Below are positions 1-12,277 of a stretch of DNA of 64,000 nt, one piece after another. A model generated the notes under the pieces. It was not told where the DNA came from. It ran no database searches and was given only the letters and a program-made list of their open reading frames with translations. Each line of letters begins with the position of its first letter. Position 1 is the stretch's first letter. The position numbers and the translations under genes are program-made. Source of the stretch: Rhodocollybia butyracea (lineage: Eukaryota; Basidiomycota; Agaricomycetes; Agaricales; Omphalotaceae); NCBI GenBank assembly GCA_015501585.1, contig JADNRY010000027.1, positions 1 to 64,000 of the forward strand, in the 5' to 3' direction.

Positions 1-347
1 CTCATCCATTCGAATGGCTCCTGCGGGCACTGCACCGCGAGCCGAACTCTCACCGCCGTCCCGACATGGTACGGCCGATGCCTGGGCGGCATATCTTGTC
101 ACCCCACAAGGGTTGACCGTGCGCCCTTCGGGCATCGTGTACCGTGAAGACGGTGCAGTAAGCGAGCGCTCCATTCGTGGACGCCAGCTGATCAACCCCA
201 GGCGGCCTGATCCGCCTTCTGGAACCCCTCTGGACGTATCGTCCAGATATTTGCTGTTGGCGTCGAGGTTATCCTCCGTCACCATTATTATCGCCATTTA
301 GTGGCTACGGGCGAATTACAATCGCCTCGCCTCCTCCGCCGCAAACA

Positions 348-836
348 TTGTTCGCTAATTACCTCAATGGCACCATTGAGGATGTTGCCCGATTCTTTGC
401 TGAGCAAGGAATCTCTGTTGCGGATCTCGAAGATTCCGCGTTGTATGCAGCCACCTGGCTGCAAACATTCAATCCGCGTAATGCGGAAGCAGCATTAGCT
501 GCTTCAATACTCAGGGGACGTATGCCCCCTCATCTTCGTCTCCCTGCAGGGATCAACGATCACTATCGTACCCTTACGGGTACAATAGACAATCGTCCGC
601 CGGCCATCACTGATGTCCAGCTTACTCCAACGGTGGTGCCTACGGCACCGCAAGTATTCAACCCGCCGCCTGTGCCTGTGCCACAGGCTTCATCTATTGC
701 ATCGACTTCGTCGATGACAAACAACACCGCTGCTGGAGCCACTGCCCCAGCTCATTCTTCATCTGGAACTGCTCCCGCAGGACCGTCTTCATCATCTGGA
801 GATACGTCTCCCCAGATGGATGAATCTGATGGATAA
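348..836 (+). CDS. Hypothetical ORF near the 3' end of the LTR element
   Basis: An open frame of about 160 codons; the open frame extends further 5' without a clear start, so 348 is only the first possible start. The N-terminal half is helix-like and acidic (for example TIEDVARFFAEQG, then SALYAATWLQTFNP). The C-terminal half is low complexity, rich in Pro, Ser, Thr and Ala, and ends PQMDESDG. I do not recognise a family. It lies just upstream of the polypurine tract, so it may be the tail of the element's polyprotein or an accessory frame. Confidence 0.3.
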   Translation: MFANYLNGTIEDVARFFAEQGISVADLEDSALYAATWLQTFNPRNAEAALAASILRGRMPPHLRLPAGINDHYRTLTGTIDNRPPAITDVQLTPTVVPTAPQVFNPPPVPVPQASSIASTSSMTNNTAAGATAPAHSSSGTAPAGPSSSSGDTSPQMDESDG

Positions 837-957
837 TCCCCCCCAGTAATACGTCTTATTGGGGATTTATCCCATCATATTGTTCGATTAGTACCCTAGT
901 ACTAATCTAGTGGGGGAGGGTGTAACGCCTCCTCCCCATCTTGCCTGATTCTCTTCC

Positions 958-979
958 GGCCGCGCCTTATGGCGCGGCC
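958..979. repeat. Perfect 9-bp stem palindrome in the LTR
   Basis: GGCCGCGCC, then TTAT, then GGCGCGGCC forms a perfect 9-bp hairpin about 37 bases into the LTR. It could be a structural element of the U3/R region; function is not shown. Confidence 0.5.
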
Positions 980-1101
980 TTAACTTTTGTCGCATCGCGA
1001 CTCTTATCTTATCTTATCTTACGATTAGATATCATTTCTATTCTATTCATTTCGATTACTATAACTAGTCGAATTACATAAATTACTGTAGTTCTTCTAC
1101 A

Positions 1102-1452
1102 CTACGAGTACACAATCGCATAGCCTTTGTCGTGCTCTTTCGTGTGAACGTAAGACTCTCGCCTAAGGGCGTTATAATCCAGCGCTTTAGCTGCTTTCTC
1201 ATTTATAGAGACATTGTCTCTTGGTTCTTTTATGGCAGTCATTTGACTGCCTTCTGATCGACTGTTGTTATCAGTTGTCGTTGTAGGATTTTCTCCTTGC
1301 TGAGGTATTTCCTCTGTTAATTGAATCAGGAGCTTTTCAGGCTCACTCGTTTTTTCCTCTGACGGTTTGACCGTGTGGGAATCGTTCTGTGATGTGGCGT
1401 CATTATTATCAGACATGCGATTATTCGCTGTCTCTGGACTCGGTGAAGTCAT
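1102..1452 (-). CDS. Hypothetical 116-aa ORF, antisense within the LTR
   Basis: An open frame on the minus strand inside the putative LTR. The N-terminal 80 residues are low complexity (Ser, Thr, Asn, Glu); the tail is KALDYNALRRESYVHTKEHDKGYAIVYS-like, with mixed charge. I recognise no family. An antisense frame inside an LTR may be fortuitous. Confidence 0.2.
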   Translation of the reverse strand: MTSPSPETANNRMSDNNDATSQNDSHTVKPSEEKTSEPEKLLIQLTEEIPQQGENPTTTTDNNSRSEGSQMTAIKEPRDNVSINEKAAKALDYNALRRESYVHTKEHDKGYAIVYS

Positions 1453-1781
1453 CTGAGCATTTTAAAGGCTTAGAATGGAAGTGAATTTCTTAACAGAAGT
1501 TCTTAATGATCGAAAGAAGCTGATTGCGAGGATGTTTGATGAATATGATTGATATTGTACTGCGTACTGTATCTTTTACTTTTAAACAACGGTAAGCGTA
1601 TAACGCTACTTGATGTTCAAAAAAGTGTAAGGCCTCTACGAGGCGTTGCTTAATTCACACGAGTGAACACGACAAGCTTTATAGCATGTAGTGTACCAGT
1701 ATAAAAGAAGACTTACTTATGTAAGTCATACGGTATGCAGTATATAGAAAAGTAAATATATTGAATATAAAAAGAAATTAA

Positions 1782-2308
1782 ATGGCGACGCAGCGCCTTA
1801 AGACCAGTAACGGCGTAGCCGTTACACAGGGGTTAGAACTCATTGGGTCACATCCTGAAGTGAATGAGTTGATGGGCAGGCCTTTAGATGGGCTGATGCA
1901 TCAAGAGTGGACGACTAAGATGGCTGGGTTTGGCTTGAAAATGCTCTTGCATATGCCTGAGGAGGAGGATAACCGAGACGGCCTCAATCCCGAGTAATCG
2001 GACAAAGTCATACGTACGGTATGCCCTCGCTCAACTAAGCTCGAGTTAAAATAAAAGAATATTACACTTGTATGAATCCGGAACCATTGAATAGGTTTAC
2101 ATGTGTCTGTACAAAGTGTGAGGAGTTGCTAAAACGCTTTGACGTTTCTGGGGAGAGATTTCACGTTAGTATTACACCTCGTATGAGAAGGAAGATGGAA
2201 AGTGAAATGGTACTTCGGCAACGAAGAATAAGTATAAGATCTTTACAAGTACAAGTATATCACATCAGTTTCATTGGCACGCGATGTCTGGCCCTTACGT
2301 TTACATGA
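1782..2308 (+). pseudogene. Degenerate fragment of a repeated gene family
   Basis: The stretch from about 1905 (GTGGACGACTAAGATGG, then CCTGAGGAGGA) reappears in diverged form near 5245, and the segment GGTATGCCNTCGCTCAACTA near 2020 reappears near 11589. A following frame reads FTCVCTKCEELLKRF with paired cysteines. Stops and frame changes interrupt the reading, so this looks like a decayed member of a dispersed family. The original function is not recognised. Confidence 0.35.
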
Positions 2309-2459
2309 AGGAATTAAGTTTCGACTGCATTGGATTCGAAGACATTGTCGATACTGAATACGTATGCTATCGAAGGTTCGTTTGCTACAGCTCCAAGTCA
2401 TTTACTCATGCCCCTTGCTGGCATCTAGGTTACGGAAATCTCACATACAACACTCCACC

Positions 2460-3310
2460 ACTATCCAACAATTAGATGCTTTGGTAACCGTTATGGTCTA
2501 CACTATTGTCAAGTTCCTTTCTAAAGGGCAATAAACAAGGACTCAAAAAAAAAACTTCCTTTCTGTCACTGACGGTGCTTCAACCGACTCGTTCGCATAG
2601 GCCGAAAAAGTCAAGGCGGTATTCACTCCCCCTCAAGGAGCGCTTTATCGCAAGCAAACGAGCAAGAATCTCCAATGGGAGTGTCAAGTTGTCGTGGCAG
2701 TCCCGATCTCCGGAATTCAAGAATATTTCTATAGTTTGGTCACCGCCATAAAGATCAAGGCTTTGGAGAATACTGAGTTACAGAAGGTGTTAGTCCTCCA
2801 GTGCCGAGATCAAATCCATGCGGATCGTCGTCAAAGAATCGTTCAAAGACGCGGACTAATGGTATGCATTTTGTTTTATAGTTGACCTATCCCCCGGCCT
2901 GCACGCGTTGTAAACTGGCTGCCAAATAGTCTTCCGTTTGTGTACAAGGTTTATTTGATTGCGCTAAGCCCACTACGTCTTCTTTGTCAATGAAACAAAG
3001 TTCTGTGTCTGGTCGTAGTAACATCCCTGCGCAATGATGACGTCTTTCATCTTCAAGGTAGCTTTTCAAAGTCAAAGACTATGAACTCATGGACGCCCGC
3101 TTCCATGTACCCACAGCTGGTATCGATATGTTCGTGTTTTGTCATGGGTGGTCAAATCAGAAGAAACAGACTGGAAGAAAGGAAAGGTTTTTTGGGCTCG
3201 TTGGTAAAACCTTAGCACCTGAGAAATGGTTTATTTAAACTAACTACGGGTACTGGCGGGGCTATCCTATCAACTTCTAGGTGTTTGACAAGCAAGCTTT
3301 TGACCTGGGA
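2460..3310. other. No supportable gene
   Basis: Only short overlapping frames without domain features. It forms the 3' flank of the minus-strand gene that ends at 3311. Confidence 0.5.
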
Positions 3311-4374
3311 TCACCATTGGAAAGGAGGGAAAAACTCGTCCGAGTAAAGGAAAGGAAGTCCCGTATATGATCCTGCAGGTAAATGGGGTGAAGGAGGAAC
3401 CGCGGCGTTCGATGAGGGAGGTCTCGCAGGCTCTGCATCATTCGATGAGGGAGAAGGTGCTGCAAGTGAAGGATGTGGCAAACGAGCTTTTGCACGAGCT
3501 TGTGCTGGCCCCTGTTGATTCCGACCAGGTCTTCGGCCACGTTTGGGAGTTTTCCCAAGCAAAAGTGCTTTGGCGTCCCGAGGCTCGCCCAGCTGGTTTG
3601 ACATCATAACAATAGCGCTAGCGTCCATCGCCCTCGCTATTGGCTGAAAATCCTTCAAAAACTTGTGAAATTCTAACCAGTGCTGTCCCTTGGCATATTC
3701 AGATATTTGGTTTTCAGTCATATGATCGAGCACGGTCAATGAGTCCTGATTCTGGATGATAACTGCACCAACCCGCGTGTGCCGGCTGGTGCTGCCCCTG
3801 CCAACGGCGTTTATGCTGACAACATATCCAGAGCATTTCCGAGGATCCAGAGGATCTGCAGGATCTGCAGTTTCTGAAATTTTGGGACAGGATTTGCCTC
3901 CCTGGAGCTCGAAAATAACCCTATCAGTCGTCTTGCCGCGGTGCGCCCTATCCACGATGAAGTCCCATTTTATCGGCTTCCCACCAGGACCTTTGCCATC
4001 TTTCAGCTCCACCCCCAGGTTGAAAATGAGGTGCGCAATACGATTCCGGACGGACGGGTTAGTGAATGGGACCATTTCTTTTTTGGCACCATTTTCAGTG
4101 ACCACTGTCACCTTATAAAAATACTCGTTCTCAGGTCGAGAGTTAGTAACCAGAATGTACAGTGCATCATAAATATTTACCGTTTCGCCATCCTTTTCAT
4201 CGACCACTGTCTTCATAACCTTAGAATTGGGTGTTTCTAGATTTGGGAAAATTAGTAACCAAAAAATAGATGCATCATATGTTTTACCGGTGGTGCCGGT
4301 GTTGGCGCACCACACACGGGGGAAATGAGTACAGCGAGGAGGACAAAACCCAGCCAGCGATGTGCTAGGAACAT
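3311..4374 (-). CDS. Predicted secreted protein of unknown family, two introns
   Basis: The ATG at 4374 opens a 29-codon first exon (to 4288) coding a classic signal peptide: Arg-Trp, then a hydrophobic core GFVLLAVLI, then SPVCGAPTP with a likely cleavage after Gly or Ala. Intron 1 runs from GTAAAAC at 4287 to an acceptor before 4219. Exon 2 is 39 nt (4181-4219). Intron 2 (4130-4180) has the branch site TTACTAAC. Exon 3 runs to the stop at 3311, giving about 314 residues. The mature region has few cysteines (KSCPK and RKCSGYV) and a Pro/Ser/Ala-rich, basic C-terminal third. I do not recognise the domain. Without splicing, one frame stays open through the whole region because both introns lack stops in it, but the signal peptide is then lost. 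The acceptor of intron 1 was chosen to keep the frame; the alternative CTAG at about 4236 does not. Confidence 0.6.
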
Positions 4375-4641
4375 TGAAGGAGATGATCAGATGCTGCTGT
4401 GTGAGGAGCGCTGGGGAGAGATGCTTTCGTAGCAATAAAGCAGAGAGAGAGGATAGCGAACTGAACCAGCAGTTGAGGGGGAAATTTTGCTCTTTTGTTT
4501 GAATCTTAAATGTTGGATGCAATGGGGATATGCATGTATGATGAGTTGGCTCAGAAAGATTTTGCAGACACGGGACACGGTAAATACGTAAGAGATGAAC
4601 GCTTGAACCCAAGACGAACTGACGACGATCAATTGCCTCAT

Positions 4642-5244
4642 TTTTGAAATCTAGTCAACTCCGCGCAACCATGGATAGCAAATGTTCAGTTTGATGTAAA
4701 GTACAAAGGTATGGGGACTCGGGAGATCTCTCGCTTCGCACTGTCCAATACCTAGCTTGTTCAGAGATTCTGCTTACAACGGACTTCCAAGTTCCCAGCA
4801 TTAAAGATAGTTTAAACAGGCAGTCTCCTATTGGCGGCGATCTGTGGAGTGATGCATTGTGCGGCGGAATAGCCTCAGGGACAAGGGTACTTTCGTTCAG
4901 AAATATAAAAGCGAGTTGCAGATGGAAGCGATGCCGTAGGCCTGCTGGTTCAGCCCCTCCAATTCAAAGATAGATCAACTTACTTTCTTTACAATTTCCA
5001 AAAATGCACTCTGCTCTCAGGCTCACAGTCAGCTCCATACTTACCGTGTCCCCTCTGCCGACCGTTGTAAGTGTTTGCTACGGTAATCCTGCTATACTTA
5101 ATACCCAGATAGATGGAAAGAGTGCCACCCACCGTGACCTTCCTTAATCGCTCAACAGGTAAAATGAAATGGCGCGCCAAACCAGTTCCTCATCCACCAA
5201 GATATACTGCATGGATAAATCAAGCTTTGAATACAAGTGTGGAC
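4642..5244. other. No supportable gene
   Basis: Short frames only. It lies upstream of the secreted-protein gene and probably holds its promoter; no clear motif is seen. Confidence 0.4.
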
Positions 5245-5470
5245 GACTAAGATGGATGAGTTTGGCTCGAAAATTGAGCGTATGCTCCTGAGTATGCCTG
5301 AGGAGGAAGGACGATCCCAATCCTGAGTAACCGGACCAAGTCATATGTACGGTGTGCCCTTTGCTCTACCAAAGCTCGAGTTGGAATGAAAGGATTTTGT
5401 AAACGCTGCTGCTAGTGTTGTACCTGACACTTTGAGGAAGTACAATCCGGAACTGATGTGAGCTCTTTTT
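5245..5470 (+). pseudogene. Second copy of the 1905-type gene fragment
   Basis: Matches about 1910-2080 with many substitutions: GTGGACGACTAAGATGG, ATGCCTGAGGAGGA, then an ATCCTGAGTAACCGGACCAA-like block and AAGCTCGAGTT. It has no intact frame. Confidence 0.4.
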
Positions 5471-8400
5471 GGTCAGAAGAGCGATTTCGAAGGCTATATT
5501 CCAGACAGAATCGTATGGCCAAATTCGGAGGCTGAGAAAAGCAGTTATAGCGTCATCTAATATCTGTTCTGATACTAAGCAACCTCATTATCTCGCTGGT
5601 TTGATGGTTTTTTTTTTCTTTTCCTGGGGAGCAATCCCAGACTTGTGTATGTACTTCAGGCAGAATTGTACGACCCACTGGCAATGCTGCCAGAGAAAAG
5701 CAGCTTAGCTTCATCTACATGTTCACCGTAAAAAACGGGTATCTAAAAATATCCACATATGCAAAATATATAGCTACTCAGGTACACTTTGAGCCCGTCC
5801 TATTGGAGTAGAGCCCTCCTGCCCAATCCCCCACCAGATGATGATCATAAGTGTGGGTATCCATGATCACTAAACTGGTAGCGATAACTCCTCCCGTTGG
5901 TTCAAATTGCAGAGATGAAGTTCACTGAGGAAACGATCATCAATCAAAGATGTGAAGAATAGGTTACGCTACTTATAATAAATGTAGATGTTATACAGCC
6001 TGCATAAACTACCCTTCATTACGCTTCTGCGCCGTGCGGTTGAAGCTATGACTTACCTTTTCGTCCAGCTGGTATTAGTAGCAGTGGGTACTGGTATGCC
6101 TGAACCAAATTTCAAAGATCCTTAATGCTGCTGCACAGCAATCCCCGACTACAGGACAAATGAGTCATTGTCACTTCCTTCTGTTAAGCGGTCTGAGTCA
6201 AGTAAGAATATGAATTTTGCATTACGAGCCTATGGCTCCAGGTAATGCAGAGTGGGTGAGTGAAGTACATCCATGTCAACAGGCGGCTCGGGCGCTGCGC
6301 ATACTAGCTTTGGCCGGTCAAAGCATTCCAGCCTCTGCAGATTGAGGCTGTGCTTGTTCACAGCGGCACCTCCATCAATGGGTTTCGCTTTGCTCACCCA
6401 ATTACAACTTGGTCAAAGGCTTCAACCAAGTTGTACCATAGCTTTGCTTTGGGAGTTGATGTTGAACTTGCAAGTGTCAACAATCTACTGGCTATGGACC
6501 AGCCGCTTTCTTTATGTCCAGAGGCTGCCGCTGATCAGCAAAATGTATGAACGGAAAGCCACTTTCTGACACCGCACAGTGCTGGGGGCCGCTGGAACCG
6601 GCTGTATGGTGCCTTGACAGCGGCTCCAGTTCACCCACGCTTTGCTGATCTGAGGATGTAAGCCGCTCACTTTCTCAGGTCTTCCTGCAACAAAACAATA
6701 GAAATTGATTACTGATTTCATTGTTTCATTGTTCAGCACACCTGGAACTCGCTTTTAGCGCTGCCCACCTACAAGACAGTGACATACATTTGATTGTATC
6801 CTATAGTCCTACTGCAGCTTACTTAATACTGACCCTCAAATTTTTCATGAAAATTTTGCTTCACTAACTTCTAAGTACATAAGTAGTCTGGCCAGACCTA
6901 GCTCAAATATCCTAGGCTGCCCAACGGCTCTGGCCCTAGCTCTCACATCACTTAATAAGTGAGACAAAGTAGGAAAAAATCAAGAATTTTCAAGTTGATT
7001 TCAAGGGTAATAACACTGAACAGAGAAGAGCAAGTTGGCAACTACCACTGCTGTCTTGCCACTGACTTTAGAGCTGCTCTCAGTGAACCTGCACCAGCGT
7101 CACACTGTCACATTGCAAATCAACTCAGGTGTTGGAACAACCTGTGCTGCAGATAAAAGTAAGCCTCCAAGTATGAGAAATGATGTTCATCCCATGTGTA
7201 GACCTACTCAGTATAATATCCCAGGAACACATAGAGTGCAACAACTTGTATATTGATAAAGACTGTACCTGTAGAACTACTCGGTATATCTAGATTGGTA
7301 CAGTAGTCAGTAGGGACAAGGGATACGGCCAATGCAGTAATTGGCTTGGTTCATACTGGTATGTGAAAGGCGCTAGAAAACAACCTAACAAATACAAGAC
7401 CGCACCTAACCAGACTATCAATTTGTTTAAAGGGAGCGAGGCTGGGTTGTCAAAGATTCCCCAAAGAAAGTTAAGATATCGATATGTAAGATGTTACACC
7501 AGCCAGTGTAGTGAAACAACTGAACTAGCGTAGTGCGACAAGGTCTAGTAAGTTCTATGAACTGAACTAGTGTAGACTATTGTCTAAGTTGTGCGTGTAT
7601 GTCCGACCGAAAACCCAAATAACCAAATAACCGTGTGTGTGTGTGTGTGTGTCCAACGATAACCAAAACCAAAACCAATACAATGAAACTAGGACACTCC
7701 TGGGCAAACTCTGGCTCCAGCTAGTGTAACGCTGTAACGTCCCTGACCAAACTCTGGGTCAAGCTACGAAACTGTGAGTGAACTTAATCACTAGAAACTC
7801 GTACCACAATCTTAGTGGCTCGCTAATACTAGTTAAGAGCTAGCTAAGGAACCCTCACTCTGGAGCTGAATAATTCCTTACTAGAAGCCGTCCCCTCTAA
7901 GGAAGCAACTAGATTCACGCAAAAGATCTAACTCAATCTCAAGCGGGCGCAAAAGCTGTTACAAAGCTTCTATTACACCAATCCAAACTTTATAAGATAG
8001 AATAAAATATTAACTTCGAAGAGAAAGCTAGACTCCATACACGCCCTAAACAAATGCCCAGTTACGGTGTTTGATTGACTCGGTACTTTTGAACCAGGGG
8101 GAATTAAGAGGACTAGCAGACTCTGGCAGTGAAGAGACCTTTGACTTTGTCACAACGGGTGGTTATGAGAGGTGGCAAGATAACTTGATTTATGAGATAA
8201 ATACATCACACTTATATACTGGGTCTTTACTAGTTTAATACGAAAAGAGATGAAACAGAGTCAGAGAGAAACGGAGTAAGATGGAAATTCGAGAAAGAGA
8301 GGAATTTAGCTAAGAAAGGAAACTTTAGCCCGGACATATTGTACATTTATCTAGAAAGTTGTCCCAATTTGGGTATCAAAGTAAAAGAAATTAAAATGTG

Positions 8401-10430
8401 TTAACATATTCTGGTCCTCGCGGAATCTCGTACCGCAAATAACTGTTCCTTCCATTGGATGTTTCATGGCTCCACACAGGTATGTGTCCGCATGTTTATC
8501 CTCGAGGTTGTCTGGTAGGTTTGAGCAAGTCCAGCTCAATCCCTTTAAGATAATAACATTTCCCAGTGATAGTTCACTTTCTAGCTTTGAGTAGATACCA
8601 AGAACCCCAGAGATATGTGTGCTAGCACAATGCTCAGAGCTCGTGGATCATCAGAGCTATGGCTTGGCAATAGCCTATCCACCGTAAGATCATCGGGTTT
8701 ATTGCAGTAGGACTTTCCTAGTCAATAGTTGGCTGATAATCAAATATCAAATTCGCCTAGCTTGATCATCTAGCAGCTGTGCCGCATCGCAACCCGACTA
8801 GTCATTGTAACATGTTAAGATCTTCCTTCCGGTCCGTAAGGCAATCATAGATCTTATCCTCCGGCGTCCATCTTTCCGCTAGCGCAGTACAAGGATTGCA
8901 TTCCCCTTCTGATGCCTTTCCTGGGTAACGCCACCGCCAGTACTCATCCCACTTCGAGACATCCAAGTATGCGGATTTGTGTATGCATTGGGGTGGGTAG
9001 AACTAGACTGACAATCTAGTGTTGATGTCTCTGGGCACCTCAAGTATCCTCGCTAGTTTAGTATCAGACTATGCTTGTGGGCGTATCGTCACGACTAACT
9101 GAGTATTATCGCTGAGATACTAAGTGTTAGCTACAGTTATCACGTTCGGGCTCCGTATAACCCTCTTATTGTATGTGTAGCACATATACATTGTCAATAT
9201 ATATGGCTACAAGCCTAAGCGCAAAATCTGCGTATTAACGGATACAATGGTTTCTTTTGCTTTTTCGTCTATTTCCATTCTTTATTTCCTGCCCTCTCTT
9301 TCCCTCCTTTCTTCTCTACTCTCTCCTTCTTGATCTTCACTCATTTCATGAAGCCCTTTAGGAGCGCCACGTCCTGGCACTTCACAGGCATCAGAAAGAT
9401 ACCCGGAGAACAAAGGGGACAATGGTGGTCTGGAGAATTGCATAGTCAATAATCCCTAGATAAAATCTAAAACCAGCCAGTCGCAAGGTCTAGTATTTGG
9501 TCCCAATGATGTACTGCACTGACCGACAAGTCGCTAGAACCAAATATCAATCAACAAAAAAAATCCGGGTTGAATATAAATAAGTAATGGGCATGTCATG
9601 TGAACAAATACCTGAAAAAACCGACTTGAACCAACCGCCAGATCCGGAAACGCCCTAACCACACTAACATCTCCTCTCACAGTGAGATAATTCCAGACAA
9701 ACGGCACACTTGCCAAAGCCATGACACAACTGGATATAGTAGGTAAAGTAAAAAGAATAAATATGCACCCAGGAACACGTCGAGTGCAACAACCGGGGTG
9801 CTTCTTCGTAACAAGTTAAATATGCAAGCTCGGATGAGAGATAAGATGTGAAAATAATGGACCAAAGAAGATCGAGGAATAAAACAACAATGGGATCAAG
9901 CATTACCCGCATACATGATACTTATCCCAAAGTCAAACACGGTGGCGGGACTTCTATTATCCAAGCCGAACTGGTTACTGTATGGCTCCCCAACACCATG
10001 GAGGGTAAGTGAGGACTCAGGAGGTGTTTTCACCAGTGAATGCAATCTCAGTCAGGCATAGCTCATGCTATGCCAGCCTGATTGGGTATAATAATGGAGT
10101 CTACAACTCTACTCTGTGGAAGGTGCACCACAATATTCTTGAGGTGATCAAAGGCCTTGGAATAGTTGAACCATCATTTGAAGAATCAAAAAGCATATCT
10201 TCACCATGATTATTGTTTGCTATTGTCTCAAAAGAAGTCCCAGCGGAGGGCAAGGGTCCTCAAGTGCTGCAAAATCCAAAGCGCATGCGCCGCTCAGGGC
10301 GGGCCTTATGGTCATGAACACCACAGGCACGGCAGTTGGTGCTATAGGATTCAATAGGAGCCAATGACCATATCAAATAGGGATCACAAGATTAGCCGGC
10401 ATGTCGGTTCAACATCAGGTGGGAAAGAAA
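5471..10430. other. About 5 kb without a supportable gene
   Basis: No frame here shows a domain, and none connects to a plausible exon chain. The sequence is AT-rich with scattered short frames. It contains a (GT)9 microsatellite at 7632-7649. The stretch about 7480-8000 has the composition of an LTR remnant, but I could not find both ends. Confidence 0.5.
7632..7649. repeat. (GT)n microsatellite
   Basis: Nine uninterrupted GT units. Confidence 0.9.
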
Positions 10431-10539
10431 TACCCGATCTGGCGGTTTTGGAAGAATCCAACACTCATTTGACACCTACAAGACCCTCCCTTCCCTTCGG
10501 TCAGAGTCGGGGATTGTTCTTCACTAAACTTATCCCAAG

Positions 10540-11518
10540 GCTACGTCTACTGTCAGTCCAGTGTCACACTCGAAATGGATATTGAGATGAGCGATATCAT
10601 TGGCGCTAACCCATTGTGGCAAATGGTTGGGGTCAATGACGCAGCGACGACCTACATACAAGTAGACACTTTTTCTCCTTCTCCTTCGTCCGGTACTGCC
10701 CCCTTGACGGCTTTCCAAGTCGAAACCAACACTTTAGTTGTGTCCGCATCCGGGTTCCAAGATATTAACAGCTTCGGTGGCGTAACTGCATTCTGTAATT
10801 CAGTAGGCACAACAGTAAACTGTCAGTTCGATACATTAACTCTGGAGGGCCCCCCAACTACTAGGGTTTTTGAAGTAGCCCCCACATCCCTGATACCAGC
10901 CTCTAGCACTACACCCTTACCCTCCGAAACAAATTCCCCCGTGGTGGCCAACCTCTCATCTCCCAATCGCACGATGGTGATAATTGGAGCGGTAGTCGGG
11001 AGCGCCGTTATAATCGTTTTGATGCTCTTAACATGGTGGCTGGTTCGAAGGCATCGGAGAAGAAAAGTGCTTTGGGCCAAGAGTGGTCAGGAAGTTATCT
11101 CCCCCTTGTAAGTGCCCCCGTCTTGGAGGTATGTTTGACAAGCCTGATTTTTTTTGGCGATCTTACATAGTCATCCTCGAGATACGTCGCATATCGCTGG
11201 CCCGTTATCGATGCATTCGCCGATTTTCTGGTCCATTGCAAGGTCAGCTCTTAAATTTTTGCTGTCCAAGAAGCAAGAAGATGCTAAACATGTCCGCTAG
11301 CTGTCAGATCTAAACGGGCAGAGATGCAGGAGAAAGCGCGCGCTCGGATGGATGTACAAGAGGAGCTTCGTGCTACCCAAGAAGCATTAAATCGAGCACG
11401 CGAAAGCCATGGAGAGGAAGCTACACTACGCCAGCAAATGTTTGAACTAATAGAGCGGGTCCGGAGAATGGAAGAAGTGGTGAACGATCATCCTCCCGAC
11501 TATCAATCTCAGCCATAA
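10540..11518 (+). CDS. Single-pass membrane protein with coiled-coil, PPDY-tailed cytoplasmic end (5' end unresolved)
   Basis: Exon from an acceptor at about 10539 (branch CACTAAAC, then CCCAAG) to 11107, then an intron 11108-11307 (GTAAGT...GTCAG) and a last exon 11308-11518. The join keeps the frame (phase 2). From the ATG at 10575 the protein has an extracellular domain with paired Cys (about residues 74 and 83), a Ser/Thr/Pro-rich stalk, one transmembrane helix (about 134-157: IIGAVVGSAVIIVLMLLTWW), a strongly basic stop-transfer segment (RRHRRRK), then a charged helical segment with RMDVQEELRATQEALNRA and RVRRMEEVV, ending HPPDYQSQP. This plan is common in Agaricomycete surface proteins of unknown role. 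An upstream exon with the signal peptide should exist before 10540, but I could not place it with confidence. Confidence 0.65.
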
Positions 11519-11581
11519 GTTGAGTCGTCGTTGCAAATGAAATATATATAAAAATCCGCAGTCTTTCACATTCCCCATTGA

Positions 11582-11883
11582 CAATGACGGTATGCCTTTC
11601 GCTCAACTAGGCTCGGGGCTGATCTGAAAGAGTACCTGTAGACGCCGTCGCCGAATGCTTTTACAAGTGGTTGTACCGAACTTGTACGAAGGTAACTAAA
11701 AAAAAAGAATTCGCTGAACGCGGTTTGCCTCCACGTTTAAAAGACTTGACTTGTTTGTTGCGTCCCCGTTGCGTGAAGAATTCTGTACCCCGATTTTACG
11801 ACCCATCGGCCCCCGAGTCGCGACTCGGGCTACGCAAGGCTATACAAGTATACAAGTATACAAGTAGAAGTAGAAGTAGATAG
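11582..11883 (+). pseudogene. Third copy of the 1905-type gene fragment
   Basis: GGTATGCCTTTCGCTCAACTAGGCTCG matches the block near 2020, and the following frame (RTCTKVTKK, then PPRLKDLTCLLRPRCV) sits where the copy near 2072 has its Cys-rich frame. Too decayed for a function. Confidence 0.3.
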
Positions 11884-12277
11884 TAACATGGCAGTCAAAT
11901 TCCGTTTGGTTATCCTGTTGTATCTTTCAGATAAAAAGCTGAAAACACAGGGGGTATCGGGGTATCCAAAATAATCCACCTATGCAAAAACACATATAGC
12001 TAATCAACTCTAATCACAACTCTAATCAAGTATCAACTCTTTCGAGTTACTAATTACGCTCCAAAGAATAAAGATATCCTAATAATATTTATGTACATAT
12101 ATACATAAAAGGGGTGTGTGTGTGCAAAATACAACGTATACAACGTATACAGTGTACAAATTTCCGTGTGCATTCCATTCCATTAAAAAAGGTTCAACTA
12201 AACAGTGCATAATCATACCTCCCAACTCCACTCAAAAAGCTCAGCTCAGCACAGCTCACCTCGGCGGTTCGCTGCAC
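11884..12277. other. No gene seen
   Basis: AT-rich spacer between a decayed repeat and the 3' end of the minus-strand DUF6699 gene. Confidence 0.5.

Larger units (their letters stand above)
1..1826 (+). mobile_element. 3' end of an LTR retrotransposon (probably Ty3/gypsy-like), with its 3' LTR
   Basis: A purine-rich tract (TAGTGGGGGAGGG) ends at 920 and is followed at once by TGTAACGCC, the usual polypurine-tract/LTR junction. The sequence then runs to GTTACA at about 1826, giving TG...CA ends and an LTR of about 906 bp. The interior before the LTR holds a hypothetical reading frame (348-836) but no recognisable integrase or RNase H, so the class is inferred from the LTR type only. The 5' half lies outside the window, so LTR-LTR comparison and the target duplication cannot be checked. 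The exact LTR end is uncertain by a few bases. Confidence 0.45.

Noticed and set aside
7480..8000. LTR remnant with TGTAACG-like starts
   Set aside because: Several possible starts but no matching end or target duplication.
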